A stretch of 64,000 nt of DNA from Marinobacter subterrani (lineage in GTDB: Bacteria; Pseudomonadota; Gammaproteobacteria; Pseudomonadales; Oleiphilaceae): contig NZ_LFBU01000001.1 of NCBI RefSeq assembly GCF_001045555.1, positions 1,488,001 through 1,552,000 of the forward strand. The letters are read 5' to 3'. Both the position numbers and the translations under genes were made by a program. Each line of letters opens with the position of its first letter. The stretch's first letter is position 1. Below the pieces are notes generated by a model. That model ran no database searches and was not told the DNA's origin. It saw only the letters and a program-made list of their open reading frames with translations. Shown here piece by piece: positions 9,528 through 19,490 of the stretch.

Positions 9528-9557
9528 CAAGGTTAGCGTTTAGTCATGTTAACCTTG
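9528..9557. promoter_or_regulatory. Inverted repeat, possible operator upstream of the DUF1631 gene
   Basis: Perfect 8-bp arms CAAGGTTA (9528-9535) and TAACCTTG (9550-9557) are separated by 14 bases. The right arm runs into TTGACG (9555-9560), a plausible -35 hexamer, though no -10 box at ideal spacing is obvious. The region 9452-9647 has no gene. A protein bound here would overlap the likely promoter. Confidence 0.4.
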
Positions 9558-9647
9558 ACGGAAATGCGGTAAATTTAACCGATAATCAGAATCAAAGGTT
9601 CTTAAGCTCGGTCATGTATCCGGTTGAGGCGTAAACAGGAGTCTGCC

Positions 9648-11870
9648 ATGAACAAGCAGTCCGGAATACATTACCTCCGTGAGCATCGGGAAGCGGGGAG
9701 TAACAAGCCGGTTCCTGCGGAGGTCACCCGCATCCGGGACACGGTAGTCGCCGGGCTGGGAGATTTGCTCCAGGGCGCCTTTGACGCCGTCGACGATTCA
9801 CTGTTTGAGCTGGCCAACAACGCGCGCAGCAATAATGAGCAGAATCGCTACTTCGAAGCCATGCGCGAAATCCGCATCAAGCGCAAGGGTGTGGAGCGGC
9901 ACTTCCAGAATACCGTCGCCCAGTATTTCGCCAACCCGCCCCATGCCGGGGCTGTCCAGGATAATAACCCGGCCGCGCAGGCCAGCGCCGATACCCTGTC
10001 CCTGGTGGGGAACGACGACCTGGAAGAGCAGGTTGCACTGAACGCCATGATCACCAAGGCGAAGGCCCATTTTCAGGGCCCGTTACTGCAACTCCAGACC
10101 CGCTTCAGCCAGGTTTACCCCGAAGCCACCGACGAGTCGCCGGTCAATCCGATGGCGCCGGAGCATCTTTGCAGCGCCTTTACCGAGGCGATTCAGGCCC
10201 TGGAAATCCAGATTCGGGAACGCCTGATTCTGCTCAAGCAGTTTGATCGCTACGTTGTCTCCAATCTCGGCATGCTGCTGGACGAAGCCAACCGCATTCT
10301 GATCCAGGCCGGCGTTATCCCCAACTTCCGGTATCACGGCAAAGCCGGGCACCAGCAGGACAGCTCAAAAGCACAAGCGCCGGGCACAGGGACAGCCGGA
10401 GCCCCGGACTCCGCAACTCACGCAACCGCCGGCGAATCCGTCCACAGCAGTGCCGTGTTCAACCAGATCCGGCAGATGCTGGCACTTCAGAGGGCCAATG
10501 CCGGGATACCGCCCCGATCATCCGATCCCAACGTTCGCGTCGTCAGTGATTCGGAGCTGGCCAGCCTGCTGAACTCGCTGCCTCTGGCCGATGCCCGCCC
10601 CAACCAGGGCGACCTGAGTAACGGAGAACCCCTCACCGTCGACCTGAGACAGTTGATGCAGCAACTGCTTGCCAGGGCTGATGCGGGGGATGGCCGGAAA
10701 CCGGCACTGAACGAAGTTGACGAAGATCTCATCAACCTGGTCTCCATGCTGTTCGAGTTTATCCTCGATGACTACAACCTGTCCGCCCCGGTTCAGGTTC
10801 TGATCAGCCGTCTTCAGATTCCGATCCTGAAGGTCGTCATTCGGGACAAGAGCTTTTTCAGCCAGGCCACACACCCGGCCCGACGACTGCTCAACTCCCT
10901 TGCGCGAGCGGGCATCGGCTGGAGCAGCAGTGATGAGAAAACCAGGGACAAACTGTATAACCAGATTCACAACATTGTTCAGCGGATTCTCAACGAATTC
11001 GACGGCGACGTTGCACTGTTCGAGACACTGAACCAGGAGTTCGAAAAGTTCCTGGAGAGAGAGAACCGCAAGGCTGCACTCGTTGAGCAGCGGACGCGGG
11101 AATCGGAAAGAGGACGCATCAAATCCCAGACGGCACAGCAAACAGTTGATAACCTGTTGAAAGAAAAGGTGGCTCGCTACAAACTGCCGGCATCGATTCA
11201 CGACATTCTGATGAATGGCTGGAGCCGGGTGATGTTTCTCGCCTACCTCAGGGACGACGTTGAACATCGCTGGCACGCGACGGTAAAAGTGGTTGATGAC
11301 CTGATCTGGTGCCTGCACCCCCATCAGCAAGATGAGGAGCGGGATCAATGGGTTCGGGTTGTGCCGGGCCTTCTGAAAGCCTTGAGATCAGGCCTGGATG
11401 AAGTGTCCTACAACTCGTCCAGGATGGATGAAATGATGGGCCACCTGAAGCATGAACTGGCCGAAGCTTTCAGAACCAATGCGGCCATCGAAGCTCGGCA
11501 GGACTCATCCGAAGAGGTTGAAGAAGAGGAAATCTCCACCCTGCACCAGACGGCGGTCGAGAGACAGCAGGAACTGGAGGAAGCCGCCATTTCCGAGTAT
11601 GTCGCCCAGATTGACAGCATTGAAATCGGTAACTGGGTAGAGTTCCGCCTTGTCAATGGGGCCAACTTCCGGTGCAAGCTTTCCGCCATCATCGATGAGG
11701 CCGACTGCTTTGTCTTTGTGAACCGGATGGGGCTCAAGGTGATCGAGAAAACCAGGGTCCAACTGGCCCATGAGATGCGCCGTGGTCGCCTGACCCTGCT
11801 GGAACAGGGCGCTCTGATCGATCGGGCGCTGGATGCGGTTGTCGGCACCTTGCGGAGCAAGACGGCCTGA
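9648..11870 (+). CDS. DUF1631 family protein
   Basis: A large (740 residues) soluble, mostly helical protein with acidic and coiled-coil-like stretches. The whole length fits DUF1631; relatives are sometimes mislabelled thymidine phosphorylase, and no activity is proven. The middle has several helical blocks (LINLVSMLFEFILDDYNL, PVQVLISRLQIPILKV); before the last 100 residues lies a very acidic segment (SSEEVEEEEIS). The C terminus (GNWVEFRLVNGANFRCKLSAI to FVNRMGLKVIE) looks like a small beta-rich domain. I see no canonical PilZ arginine motif there, so c-di-GMP binding should not be assumed. ATG at 9648 follows AGGAG. The TonB-like gene starts 5 bases after its stop, suggesting one transcript. 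Confidence 0.85.
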   Translation: MNKQSGIHYLREHREAGSNKPVPAEVTRIRDTVVAGLGDLLQGAFDAVDDSLFELANNARSNNEQNRYFEAMREIRIKRKGVERHFQNTVAQYFANPPHAGAVQDNNPAAQASADTLSLVGNDDLEEQVALNAMITKAKAHFQGPLLQLQTRFSQVYPEATDESPVNPMAPEHLCSAFTEAIQALEIQIRERLILLKQFDRYVVSNLGMLLDEANRILIQAGVIPNFRYHGKAGHQQDSSKAQAPGTGTAGAPDSATHATAGESVHSSAVFNQIRQMLALQRANAGIPPRSSDPNVRVVSDSELASLLNSLPLADARPNQGDLSNGEPLTVDLRQLMQQLLARADAGDGRKPALNEVDEDLINLVSMLFEFILDDYNLSAPVQVLISRLQIPILKVVIRDKSFFSQATHPARRLLNSLARAGIGWSSSDEKTRDKLYNQIHNIVQRILNEFDGDVALFETLNQEFEKFLERENRKAALVEQRTRESERGRIKSQTAQQTVDNLLKEKVARYKLPASIHDILMNGWSRVMFLAYLRDDVEHRWHATVKVVDDLIWCLHPHQQDEERDQWVRVVPGLLKALRSGLDEVSYNSSRMDEMMGHLKHELAEAFRTNAAIEARQDSSEEVEEEEISTLHQTAVERQQELEEAAISEYVAQIDSIEIGNWVEFRLVNGANFRCKLSAIIDEADCFVFVNRMGLKVIEKTRVQLAHEMRRGRLTLLEQGALIDRALDAVVGTLRSKTA

Positions 11871-11875
11871 CATCA

Positions 11876-12634
11876 ATGGTCGAAGAAGGCAATACCAGTG
11901 CCGTTCCGGCACGATACCGGATCGGTCTCGCGTTATCCCTGGCGCTCATGTTCCACACGCTCGTGCTCTCCGGCCTGCCTTCTCCGGTGACAGAGCAGAA
12001 GGTTGAGCACCGGCAAAGCCTGGAGTTTGAGCTGATCACCCCGGGCACTGACCAGACCGCCCGGCCAGCACCCGACGCCAATGCAACCAGCCGGCCCATA
12101 CCTCTCATTCCACGTTTCAGCGCGGAACCTGCGTCCGAGCCGGTGGTAACCCGTCAGGCGCCAGAATCCCCGAGGGTTCCGGAACCGGTTATCTCCGAAC
12201 CTCCGGCCCAAAAACCAGAAACCACAGAGGCTACCCGCCAATCATCACCCAGCCACAGCGCCCGCGCAGGCGAGGTAACACGGACGGAAACGCAAGAGAC
12301 TGAAGCGACGATCACGCGAATTACCAACTCGCCGGTTGAGCAGGATCCCTACGTGGTGACCCTGGCCACCCATCTGGGCCACCAACTTGAACAGGCCAGG
12401 GTTCCGGCCATGCGGGCGCTGTCCCGGATTGTGTCCATGGAAGTAGAGCTGCAACTGCTTGATAACGGCGCCCTGACCCGGGCAAGGGTACTGAAATCGA
12501 CGGGAATTGACGGTATTGATGAAGCGGCCTACCGGGCAGCCTTGGCGGCAAGCCCCTACCCGAGGCCACCTGAAGGGGAGAACAGCCAGAACCGTTTCGA
12601 AGTTGAACTGGTGTTCACCCCAAAACGGCTCTGA
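11876..12634 (+). CDS. TonB C-terminal domain protein (energy-transducer type)
   Basis: 252 residues with one N-terminal membrane segment (RIGLALSLALMFHTLVLSGL, about 15-34), a long Pro/Glu/Thr-rich periplasmic linker, and a TonB C-terminal domain (MEVELQLLDNGALTRARVLKSTG, DEAAYRAALAASPYPRPP). No exbB/exbD or receptor gene lies beside it. TonB proteins pass proton-motive energy to outer-membrane receptors, but the isolated setting and co-location with a DUF1631 gene leave its partner open. It converges on grxD with 13 bases between the stops. Confidence 0.82.
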   Translation: MVEEGNTSAVPARYRIGLALSLALMFHTLVLSGLPSPVTEQKVEHRQSLEFELITPGTDQTARPAPDANATSRPIPLIPRFSAEPASEPVVTRQAPESPRVPEPVISEPPAQKPETTEATRQSSPSHSARAGEVTRTETQETEATITRITNSPVEQDPYVVTLATHLGHQLEQARVPAMRALSRIVSMEVELQLLDNGALTRARVLKSTGIDGIDEAAYRAALAASPYPRPPEGENSQNRFEVELVFTPKRL

Positions 12635-12647
12635 CTAATGGCCTTGC

Positions 12648-12974
12648 TCAGGCTTCTGCCTGCTTAGCAGCCTCTTTGACCAACTTGGCCAGCTCACCAC
12701 TCTCGGACATCTCCAGAATTATGTCGCAGCCACCAACCAGCTCACCATTAATGTAGAGCTGTGGGTAGGTCGGCCAGCTGGAGTATACCTTGAGTGCCTC
12801 ACGAAGCTCCTGATTGTCCAGGATGTTCACGAATGCGAAGCGCTCGCCACAGGCCATCAGAGCCTGCGAGGTCTTGGCAGAAAAGCCACACTGCGGCGCC
12901 TGCGGGCTACCCTTCATATAGAGAATAATCGGGTTCTCATCGAGCTGGCTTTTAATGGTTTCATTGATATCCAT
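12648..12974 (-). CDS. grxD: Monothiol glutaredoxin, Grx4 family
   Basis: A 108-residue cytosolic glutaredoxin that binds a [2Fe-2S] cluster with glutathione and works with BolA proteins in iron-sulfur traffic. Conserved features: IILYMKGSPQAPQCGFS with the single active Cys where the family has CGFS, the WPTYPQLYINGELVGGCDI block and the GG motif for glutathione. The ATG at 12972-12974 is preferred because AGGGGA sits at a good distance; two earlier in-frame ATG codons lie too close to it. Confidence 0.95.
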   Translation of the reverse strand: MDINETIKSQLDENPIILYMKGSPQAPQCGFSAKTSQALMACGERFAFVNILDNQELREALKVYSSWPTYPQLYINGELVGGCDIILEMSESGELAKLVKEAAKQAEA

Positions 12975-13109
12975 GAACATTCCCCTCAGTTGGAACAGTC
13001 TTGCCACACGGCAATTCGTTTTACGACATTGTACACGGCTGCCTCACCGCTCACCAAACTCCACGATTTGACCTTTCGCAACACTGCCGGTTCCATGCCT
13101 GTTGCGGCG

Positions 13110-13138
13110 TTGTCATACCTGCTCCGACGGGCTAGACT
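13110..13138 (+). promoter_or_regulatory. Sigma-70 promoter for argF
   Basis: TTGTCA (13110-13115), 17-base spacer, TAGACT (13133-13138). Predicted start near 13145 would give an untranslated leader of about 65 bases. I saw no clear ARG-box palindrome overlapping it. Confidence 0.6.
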
Positions 13139-13211
13139 TGATGCCCCGTTTTTCAGGCAACGTTCAGGCAATCCCGCCAGCCACGGGATTCGTTGAGATA
13201 AGGGCCACTTC

Positions 13212-14126
13212 ATGGCGGCAAGACATTTTCTGACATTGAATGACATGACAACCAGTGAGCTGGAAAGCCTGGTTGATCATGCCACCGCGCTTCGCAAGGA
13301 GTGGCGGCAGGGTAAGCTGCGGGACTCGCTGAAGAATCGAATTCTTGCAATGATCTTCGAGAAGTCTTCAACGCGCACCCGGGTTTCCTTTGAAGCCGGC
13401 ATGGCCCAGCTCGGCGGCTCCGCCATGTTCCTGTCGCCACGGGACACCCAGCTTGGCCGGGGTGAACCCATTGAAGACTCTGCCATCGTCATCTCCAGTA
13501 TGGTGGATGCGGTAATGATCCGCACCTTTGCCCACGAGACGGTTGAACGCTTTGCCGCCGCTTCCCGGGTGCCGGTTATCAATGCCCTGACGGATGAGTT
13601 CCACCCCTGCCAGTTGCTGGCCGACATGCAGACCTACCGGGAACATCGCGGCAGCATTCGCGGTGCCACCGTGGCCTGGATCGGCGACGGCAATAATATG
13701 TGCCACTCCTACATTAACGCGGCGACCCAGTTTGATTTTCACCTGAATGTGGCATGCCCGGAAGGCTACGAGCCCTCAGACGACCTGATCAAGGTACACG
13801 CCGACCGGGTCACGCTGTTCCGCGAACCGGCAGAGGCAGCCCGTAATGCGGACCTGCTGGTCACGGATGTGTGGGCCTCCATGGGCCAGGAAGACGAGCA
13901 GAAAGCGCGCCGGGACGCATTCAGTGGCTACCAGATCAATCCGGAACTGCTGGCCGTCGCGGATAGAGACGCCCTCTTCATGCACTGCCTTCCGGCCCAC
14001 CGGGGCGAGGAGATTTCAGCAGACATGCTGGAGCACCCTGCCTCCGTCGTGTGGGAAGAGGCTGAGAACCGCCTGCACGCCCAGAAAGCCCTGCTTGAGT
14101 TTCTAATTCTCAATCGTCTGGACTGA
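13212..14126 (+). CDS. argF: Ornithine carbamoyltransferase (anabolic)
   Basis: Condenses carbamoyl phosphate with ornithine to citrulline in arginine synthesis. The 304 residues show all family motifs: carbamoyl-phosphate site [12 protein letters not shown] (about 54-65), [12 protein letters not shown] (about 129-140), the ornithine-binding DVWASMGQE, and the catalytic [11 protein letters not shown] (about 257-267). Anabolic length and lack of extra segments favour ArgF over the catabolic ArcB. The ABC ATPase gene starts 4 bases after its stop, so the two are likely co-transcribed. Ornithine is also the substrate of the olsB product about 5 kb away. Confidence 0.95.
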   Translation: MAARHFLTLNDMTTSELESLVDHATALRKEWRQGKLRDSLKNRILAMIFEKSSTRTRVSFEAGMAQLGGSAMFLSPRDTQLGRGEPIEDSAIVISSMVDAVMIRTFAHETVERFAAASRVPVINALTDEFHPCQLLADMQTYREHRGSIRGATVAWIGDGNNMCHSYINAATQFDFHLNVACPEGYEPSDDLIKVHADRVTLFREPAEAARNADLLVTDVWASMGQEDEQKARRDAFSGYQINPELLAVADRDALFMHCLPAHRGEEISADMLEHPASVVWEEAENRLHAQKALLEFLILNRLD

Positions 14127-14130
14127 CCCC

Positions 14131-15204
14131 ATGAGTACCACCGCTCCACCTCCTGAAGACTGGCTGCTTGAGGTCAACAATCTGTCGTGTGGCTACGGCG
14201 GCGATTCCGTGGTCAAGGATGTCAGCTTTGCCTTGAGCCATGGCGACATTGGCTGCCTGCTGGGTCCCAGTGGCTGCGGCAAAAGCACCATCCTGCGGGC
14301 CCTGGCGGGGTTTCTGCCATTAACGGGGGGGGAGATCCGCCTTGAGTCCCAGGCCATCAGTCTGCCCGGCCGCACCCTGCCGCCGGAGAAGCGCCGAATC
14401 GGCATGGTGTTCCAGGACTACGCCCTGTTCCCGCACCTGACCATTGCCGACAACGTTGGTTTCGGGCTGCGTAATATGGCCAAGGCCGAGAGGCGGCAGA
14501 AAGTCATGGAACTGCTCAATGTGGTTCACCTCCAGGATCTCGCGGACAACTATCCGCATGAACTGTCCGGTGGCCAGCAGCAACGGGTTGCACTGGCACG
14601 TGCGCTGGCCCCCGAGCCCACCCTGATCCTGCTGGATGAGCCGTTTTCCAACCTCGATGCCGATCTGCGCCGGCGCCTGAGCCTGGATGTTCGTGAAATC
14701 CTCAAGACACTGGGCATCAGCGCTATCCTGGTGACCCACGATCAGCAGGAAGCCTTCGCCATGTGTGATCAGGTGGCGGTGTTGCGGGACGGCCGGATCC
14801 AGCAGTGGGACGTGCCGTACAATCTGTATCATGAGCCTGCCAACCGCTTCGTCGCCAGTTTCGTCGGCCAGGGCGGCTTCATTCCGGGCAAGGCCCTGGG
14901 GCCGGACACCATCGACTCGGAACTGGGCGTCATCCACGGCAACCGCGCCTACAGGTGGTCACCGGGCACCCTTCTGGATGTGCTGATACGGCCCGATGAT
15001 ATCGTCCACGACCCGGACTCGGATCTGCAGCCCAAGGTGGTCGAGAAAACCTTCGCAGGCACGTCCACCCTCTACCGGTTCCGCTGTTCCGAAGACACCG
15101 AGTTCGAAGCCCTGTTCCGGAGCCATCTGGATTTCCATCTGGGCGAGCATGTCCCGGTGCGCGTGGAGGCGGACCACCTGATCGCGTTCGAGCGCACCGC
15201 CTGA
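14131..15204 (+). CDS. ABC transporter ATP-binding protein (Fe3+/spermidine-like, FbpC/PotA type)
   Basis: Cytoplasmic ATPase subunit of an import-type ABC transporter, 357 residues. Walker [10 protein letters not shown] (about 42-50), Q-loop in [14 protein letters not shown], signature LSGGQQQR, Walker [13 protein letters not shown] and the H-loop VTHDQQEA are all intact. The C-terminal third has a degenerate TOBE-like region (VLIRPDDI). No permease or binding protein gene is adjacent; it is sandwiched between argF (4-base gap) and the convergent glpK (7-base gap). It must therefore pair with membrane subunits encoded elsewhere or have another role. Substrate cannot be assigned from this sequence alone. 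Confidence 0.85.
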   Translation: MSTTAPPPEDWLLEVNNLSCGYGGDSVVKDVSFALSHGDIGCLLGPSGCGKSTILRALAGFLPLTGGEIRLESQAISLPGRTLPPEKRRIGMVFQDYALFPHLTIADNVGFGLRNMAKAERRQKVMELLNVVHLQDLADNYPHELSGGQQQRVALARALAPEPTLILLDEPFSNLDADLRRRLSLDVREILKTLGISAILVTHDQQEAFAMCDQVAVLRDGRIQQWDVPYNLYHEPANRFVASFVGQGGFIPGKALGPDTIDSELGVIHGNRAYRWSPGTLLDVLIRPDDIVHDPDSDLQPKVVEKTFAGTSTLYRFRCSEDTEFEALFRSHLDFHLGEHVPVRVEADHLIAFERTA

Positions 15205-15211
15205 ACCAGCG

Positions 15212-16693
15212 TCAGTTGTTACAGACCCGCTCCACGGCATCAAGCCAGCCGGCATAGAGCGATTCGCGCAGGGCTGGCCGCATGCCGGGGCGGAACCGGC
15301 GTTCACACGCCCAGAGCCCGGATATCTGCTCAAGACTATCGAATACGCCGGTCTGCAGCCCGGCGAGGTAGGCGGCCCCGAGCGCCGTGGTCTCTGTTAC
15401 CTTCGGCCGGTCAACGGTGACATTCAGAATGTCCGCCAGAAACTGCATCAGCCAGTCGTTCACCACCATACCGCCATCCACCCGCAGGGTCTCAAGCCGC
15501 GCGCCGTCGTTCTGGATGGCGCGCACCAGGTCCTTGGTCTGGTAACACACCGATTGCAGACCCGCCGTGACGATCTCGCCAATCCCCGTATCCCGGGTCA
15601 GGCCCATGATGGCCCCGCGGGCATGAGGGTCCCAGTGCGGCGCACCCAGGCCGGTAAATGCGGGCACCAGATAAACCGGGTTCTCCACCCCAACGGCCTC
15701 TGCATGCGCCGCAGACTCATTAGCGTGCGCGATCAGCTTCAGCCCGTCTCGCAGCCATTGCATGGCGGCCCCGGCAACAAAAATACTGCCCTCCACCGCA
15801 TAACAGGGTTTGCCATTCAGGCGGTAGGCCATGGTCGTCAGCAACCGATTCTCGGAACGAACCGCCTGATCCCCGGTGTTGAGCATCAGAAAGCATCCGG
15901 TACCGTAGGTGCTCTTGGCCATGCCCGGACTGAAACAGGCCTGGCCCACCAGGGCGGCGTGCTGGTCGCCGGCAATGCCCGCAATAATGACGGGGCTGCC
16001 CAGCCACCGGGATTCCGAAGTGCCGTAATCCGCCGCACTGTCCAGCACCTCCGGCAACAGGGCGCGGGGCACACGGAACAGGGCCAGAAGTTCGTCGTCC
16101 CAGTCCTGCGTGTGAATATTGAAAAGCGCCGTGCGTGAGGCATTGGTAGCGTCGGTGCGATGGGACTTGCCGTCGGTAAGGTTCCACAACAGCCAGCTGT
16201 CCACTGTGCCGAACGCCAGTTCGCCGGATTCTGCCCGGGCTCGGGCGCCGTCTACGTTATCCAGAATCCAGGCAATCTTGGTGGCGGAGAAATAGGGATC
16301 TATCAGCAGGCCGGTGCGCTCGACAACGCTGTCTTCGTGCCCGTCGGACTTGAGCTTGGTGCACCAGGAGGCGGTGCGACGATCCTGCCAGACAATGGCA
16401 TGGTAGATCGGCTCTCCGGTGGCGCGATCCCAGATGACGGTAGTTTCCCGCTGGTTGGTGATACCAATGCCGGCCAGATCACTGGCTTTGATACCGGCCT
16501 TGCCCAGGGCACTCCGACAGACGGCCAGACTGCTGTCCCAGATCTCCCGGGCATCGTGCTCAACCCAGCCGTCTTTGGGGAAATATTGATGGAACTCCTG
16601 CTGGTCGGCAGCAACACTGGTGCCCATCTGGTCAAAAACAATGGCACGGGAACTGGTTGTACCCTGATCAATCGCAAGAAGATAGCGGGTCAT
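15212..16693 (-). CDS. glpK: Glycerol kinase
   Basis: Phosphorylates glycerol to glycerol 3-phosphate with ATP. At 493 residues it is full length. FGGY-family features: [13 protein letters not shown] near the N terminus, [31 protein letters not shown], and the C-terminal nucleotide site with [20 protein letters not shown] and [11 protein letters not shown]. The start has a strong AAAGGAGG site 6-8 bases upstream. No glpF or glpD is adjacent in the window. Its product feeds glycerophospholipid synthesis. It converges on the ABC ATPase gene. Confidence 0.96.
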   Translation of the reverse strand: MTRYLLAIDQGTTSSRAIVFDQMGTSVAADQQEFHQYFPKDGWVEHDAREIWDSSLAVCRSALGKAGIKASDLAGIGITNQRETTVIWDRATGEPIYHAIVWQDRRTASWCTKLKSDGHEDSVVERTGLLIDPYFSATKIAWILDNVDGARARAESGELAFGTVDSWLLWNLTDGKSHRTDATNASRTALFNIHTQDWDDELLALFRVPRALLPEVLDSAADYGTSESRWLGSPVIIAGIAGDQHAALVGQACFSPGMAKSTYGTGCFLMLNTGDQAVRSENRLLTTMAYRLNGKPCYAVEGSIFVAGAAMQWLRDGLKLIAHANESAAHAEAVGVENPVYLVPAFTGLGAPHWDPHARGAIMGLTRDTGIGEIVTAGLQSVCYQTKDLVRAIQNDGARLETLRVDGGMVVNDWLMQFLADILNVTVDRPKVTETTALGAAYLAGLQTGVFDSLEQISGLWACERRFRPGMRPALRESLYAGWLDAVERVCNN

Positions 16694-16777
16694 GGACGGC
16701 CTCCTTTTGTTTTCCCGATTCTAGCAGCAGTGCAGCCGGGAAAGAGTGACCAATCCTGAATTTGATGGCGGGCAAAC

Positions 16778-16803
16778 AAAAAAAAGGCCGGAAAACCGGC
16801 CTT
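16778..16803 (-). terminator. Intrinsic terminator after the RstA/RstB-like operon
   Basis: Perfect 8-bp stem AAGGCCGG/CCGGCCTT with AAAA loop; on the minus strand it is followed by a run of eight T. It lies 149 bases beyond the kinase stop and 85 bases before the glpK start, so it insulates glpK. The stretch 16804-16951 holds no gene. Confidence 0.85.
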
Positions 16804-16951
16804 CAAATGACGAATGAAACAAGGAAAGTTCGTAAGAACTACAACCTCAAAAGTCATCCCTTACGCTTTGAATTATCGGTGGGGATGCCGGAAACTTCAG
16901 TAGTGCTTGTGTAGCGGCTTTGTTACATCAGGTGAGGCAATGAGGACTGAT

Positions 16952-18526
16952 TCACACAACGGCTTCCAAAGACTTCTTTCGCGGCCAGACCAGACTGAAT
17001 CTGGCACCGCCCAGGGTGTCGCTCCTGCCGACGAAAGCCTGGCCGCCATGCCAGTAGAGTATCCGCCGGACGATGGACAAACCGAGGCCGTAGCCGCCTG
17101 ACGTGCGGGTCCGGCTGTCGTCCAGCCGGGCAAAGGCGGTAAACACCTTTTCCCAGTCCTGCTCCGGAATACCCGGGCCGTCGTCTTCCACGTCGATCCG
17201 GCAATTGTCTTCGTCAAAATGACAATTTACGACAACCCTGCCTTCGGCATAGCGGCCTGCGTTCCCTACGAGATTCTGGATCGCCCGATGCAGATAGCGC
17301 GGCTCCACATCGGACAGCGCCCAGGTTTCGGAGGCATCTTCGATCTTGCCTTCGATGCTCAACTGGGGCCTTATCAACTGTTGCTCCGCCACGACCTGAC
17401 GAACAATATCAGTCACCGAGCATTCCTGGAGGGAGAACACCGGTCCGCCCTGCTCGAGCCTGGCGTATGTGAGAATCTCATCAATCAGCTCATCGAGTTC
17501 CTGGATATCCCCGTCAATCCCGTCCAGTTGCCGCTGCATCGAGGCCTGGTCCTTGCAGTCCTCAATCATCTGGACGCCAAACCGGATTCGGGCCACAGGG
17601 GTACGCAACTCGTGGGACACCGCATGAATCATTTCCCGCTGCACCTGAACCAGCCGTTGCATATGCTCGGCCATACCATTAAAGGACGCTGCGAGCCGGG
17701 AAATCAGGGTCCCCTCGCCCGCCTGAACTCTTGCACTCATGTCCCCGCGAGCTATACGAACCGCCACTGACTCAACGGTTCTAAGGTTGCTGTCCACTTC
17801 CCGGAGGGCCAGGAACAGGGCCAGGCCAAGCACTCCGCCGAGCACCAGCACCAGCATGAGAACAACGGGCCAGGCCCAGGGGTTGAAAGGCGGGGGCATA
17901 TCAATCCGGTAAAGCTCCCCATCCGAGAGCCGGATAATCACTCTGCCATCGCCACCGGAGTCCGCCGGATAGAAGGCCAGCCCGCGCTCGGCCACCTGAT
18001 CCAGCACATCCGGCCCCGGCAGCAGAGCACGGTCATTCAGTGGCCGGACATCCACATGCAAAGCCCGGGCTATTTGCGAGGCAACGTCCGGGCGGTTCGC
18101 CAGCGTGGTCGAATCCAGGTGCCAGCGGAAGATCAGGCCGATGGTTTCGGACACATCATGGTAGGGATGGGCAAGACGCAGTTGAAGTACCTGCCCGGAA
18201 AGATCGGTGGCCAGCACCCGGTACCCGATGTCACTGTCGATGCTGACAACCTGACCATAACCCAGCCTCTCCAGTGCCACCCGGGACAGGGCGAATTCCG
18301 ATGCATCGGCAACCCTGAGATCGACCGTCTGCTTCAGCCAGTGATACTGATGTGCCGGTGCCGGTGCGGACGCCAGCCAACGCATCAGCGGCGCCGGGAA
18401 CTGTTCATGCCAGTACTGCGAACGAACGGAATTGAGGCCGGCAAACAGGAAAACACAGAGCAGGACAACCAGCGCAGACAGGCCGGCAAGGGGGGCATAG
18501 AGCTTAAGGAAGAACTTCAGGGGCAT
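16952..18526 (-). CDS. Sensor histidine kinase, RstB-like
   Basis: Inner-membrane sensor of 524 residues, partner of the response regulator that starts upstream. Two membrane segments (about 8-30 and 190-210: WPVVLMLVLVLGGVLGLALFL) bracket a periplasmic sensing region. A HAMP segment follows, then the HisKA box HAVSHELRTPVARIRFG with the phosphorylated His, and a HATPase domain with the N box NLVGNAGRY, G1 VEDDGPGIP and G2 GGYGLGLSIVRRI. The frame is open for 15 more codons, but MPLKFFLKLYAPL is a better N terminus. E. coli RstB is PhoP-controlled and linked to stress, but the ligand here is unknown. The terminator ends this two-gene operon. Confidence 0.85.
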   Translation of the reverse strand: MPLKFFLKLYAPLAGLSALVVLLCVFLFAGLNSVRSQYWHEQFPAPLMRWLASAPAPAHQYHWLKQTVDLRVADASEFALSRVALERLGYGQVVSIDSDIGYRVLATDLSGQVLQLRLAHPYHDVSETIGLIFRWHLDSTTLANRPDVASQIARALHVDVRPLNDRALLPGPDVLDQVAERGLAFYPADSGGDGRVIIRLSDGELYRIDMPPPFNPWAWPVVLMLVLVLGGVLGLALFLALREVDSNLRTVESVAVRIARGDMSARVQAGEGTLISRLAASFNGMAEHMQRLVQVQREMIHAVSHELRTPVARIRFGVQMIEDCKDQASMQRQLDGIDGDIQELDELIDEILTYARLEQGGPVFSLQECSVTDIVRQVVAEQQLIRPQLSIEGKIEDASETWALSDVEPRYLHRAIQNLVGNAGRYAEGRVVVNCHFDEDNCRIDVEDDGPGIPEQDWEKVFTAFARLDDSRTRTSGGYGLGLSIVRRILYWHGGQAFVGRSDTLGGARFSLVWPRKKSLEAVV

Positions 18527-18593
18527 TTTACCAACCCTGGCATGGAACACCGGAGTGCAGACTGCCCGCACCCCGGTTCCAGAGACTGAATCG

Positions 18594-19331
18594 TCAGGCT
18601 TCCTTTACGAACAGGTAACCTTTACTGCGAACGGTCTTGATACGTCGAGGGTGGATAGGATCATCCCCGATTTTGGGGCGAATCCGCGACACCCGCACAT
18701 CTATTGAGCGGTCCTGGCCGTCGTACTCGATGCCGCGCAGTGCGGTAAAGATCTCTTCCCGGCTGAGCACCCGGCCTGCGTTACTGGCCAACAGCCAGAG
18801 CAAGTCAAATTCAGCGCTGGTCAGATCAATACTCTGTTCGTTCAGCCAGGCTTCACGCATGGAGCGGTCAACCACAAGGTCATTGAACTGGAGGCGCACC
18901 GGCTCTTCACCCGCAGCGTCATCGCCCGCTCCCTGCCCGGTCTCTGTTACTCGCCTGAGCATGGCGCGGATACGGGCCAGCAGAACCCTGGGCTTGACCG
19001 GCTTGCCGATGTAATCGTCGGCGCCCATTTCAAGCCCGAGGACTTGGTCCAGATCATCCGTACGGGCCGTCAGCATGATAATCGGGCCGGAATAAAACGG
19101 CCGCACCCGGCGACAGATGGAAAGACCATCCTCCCCCGGCAGCATCAGATCCAGCACCACCAGATCGGGCTGCTCGTTGCGGATCCGCTCAACCGCAGGG
19201 CCACCATGAGTTTCAAGGGAGACGGTCAACCCGTTGCTTTCAAGGTATTCCCGGGTCAACTCAGCCAATCGCTCGTCGTCCTCGACAATCAGAATTCGCC
19301 AGCTTTCGTTTGTCTGTTCCACGCCATCCAT
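18594..19331 (-). CDS. OmpR/PhoB-type response regulator, RstA-like
   Basis: A 245-residue transcription regulator. Receiver domain: ILIVEDDERLAELTREYL with the acidic pair, the phospho-accepting Asp in LVVLDLMLPGEDG, and the conserved Lys in DYIGKPVKPR. The DNA-binding winged helix occupies the last 100 residues (LTSAEFDLLWLLASNAGRVLSREEI, RSIDVRVSRIRPKIGDD). The receiver resembles E. coli RstA closely (CRRVRPFYSGPIIMLTARTDD, LEMGADDYI). The kinase gene begins 68 bases after its stop. It is divergent from olsB across 246 bases; whether it acts on that region is unknown. Confidence 0.87.
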   Translation of the reverse strand: MDGVEQTNESWRILIVEDDERLAELTREYLESNGLTVSLETHGGPAVERIRNEQPDLVVLDLMLPGEDGLSICRRVRPFYSGPIIMLTARTDDLDQVLGLEMGADDYIGKPVKPRVLLARIRAMLRRVTETGQGAGDDAAGEEPVRLQFNDLVVDRSMREAWLNEQSIDLTSAEFDLLWLLASNAGRVLSREEIFTALRGIEYDGQDRSIDVRVSRIRPKIGDDPIHPRRIKTVRSKGYLFVKEA

Positions 19332-19490
19332 CTCTGGTTTTGTTATTCCGGTTTCAGGTCATTCTGTGTACCTGACAATACAGGCAACCTGCTGTAACAG
19401 CAATTATACATGCTATTCAGAAATATACATGGAACCGCTGCTTGGTTACAGCCTGTGACACAGCGCCCGGAAAAGTCACCTGGCACGGCG

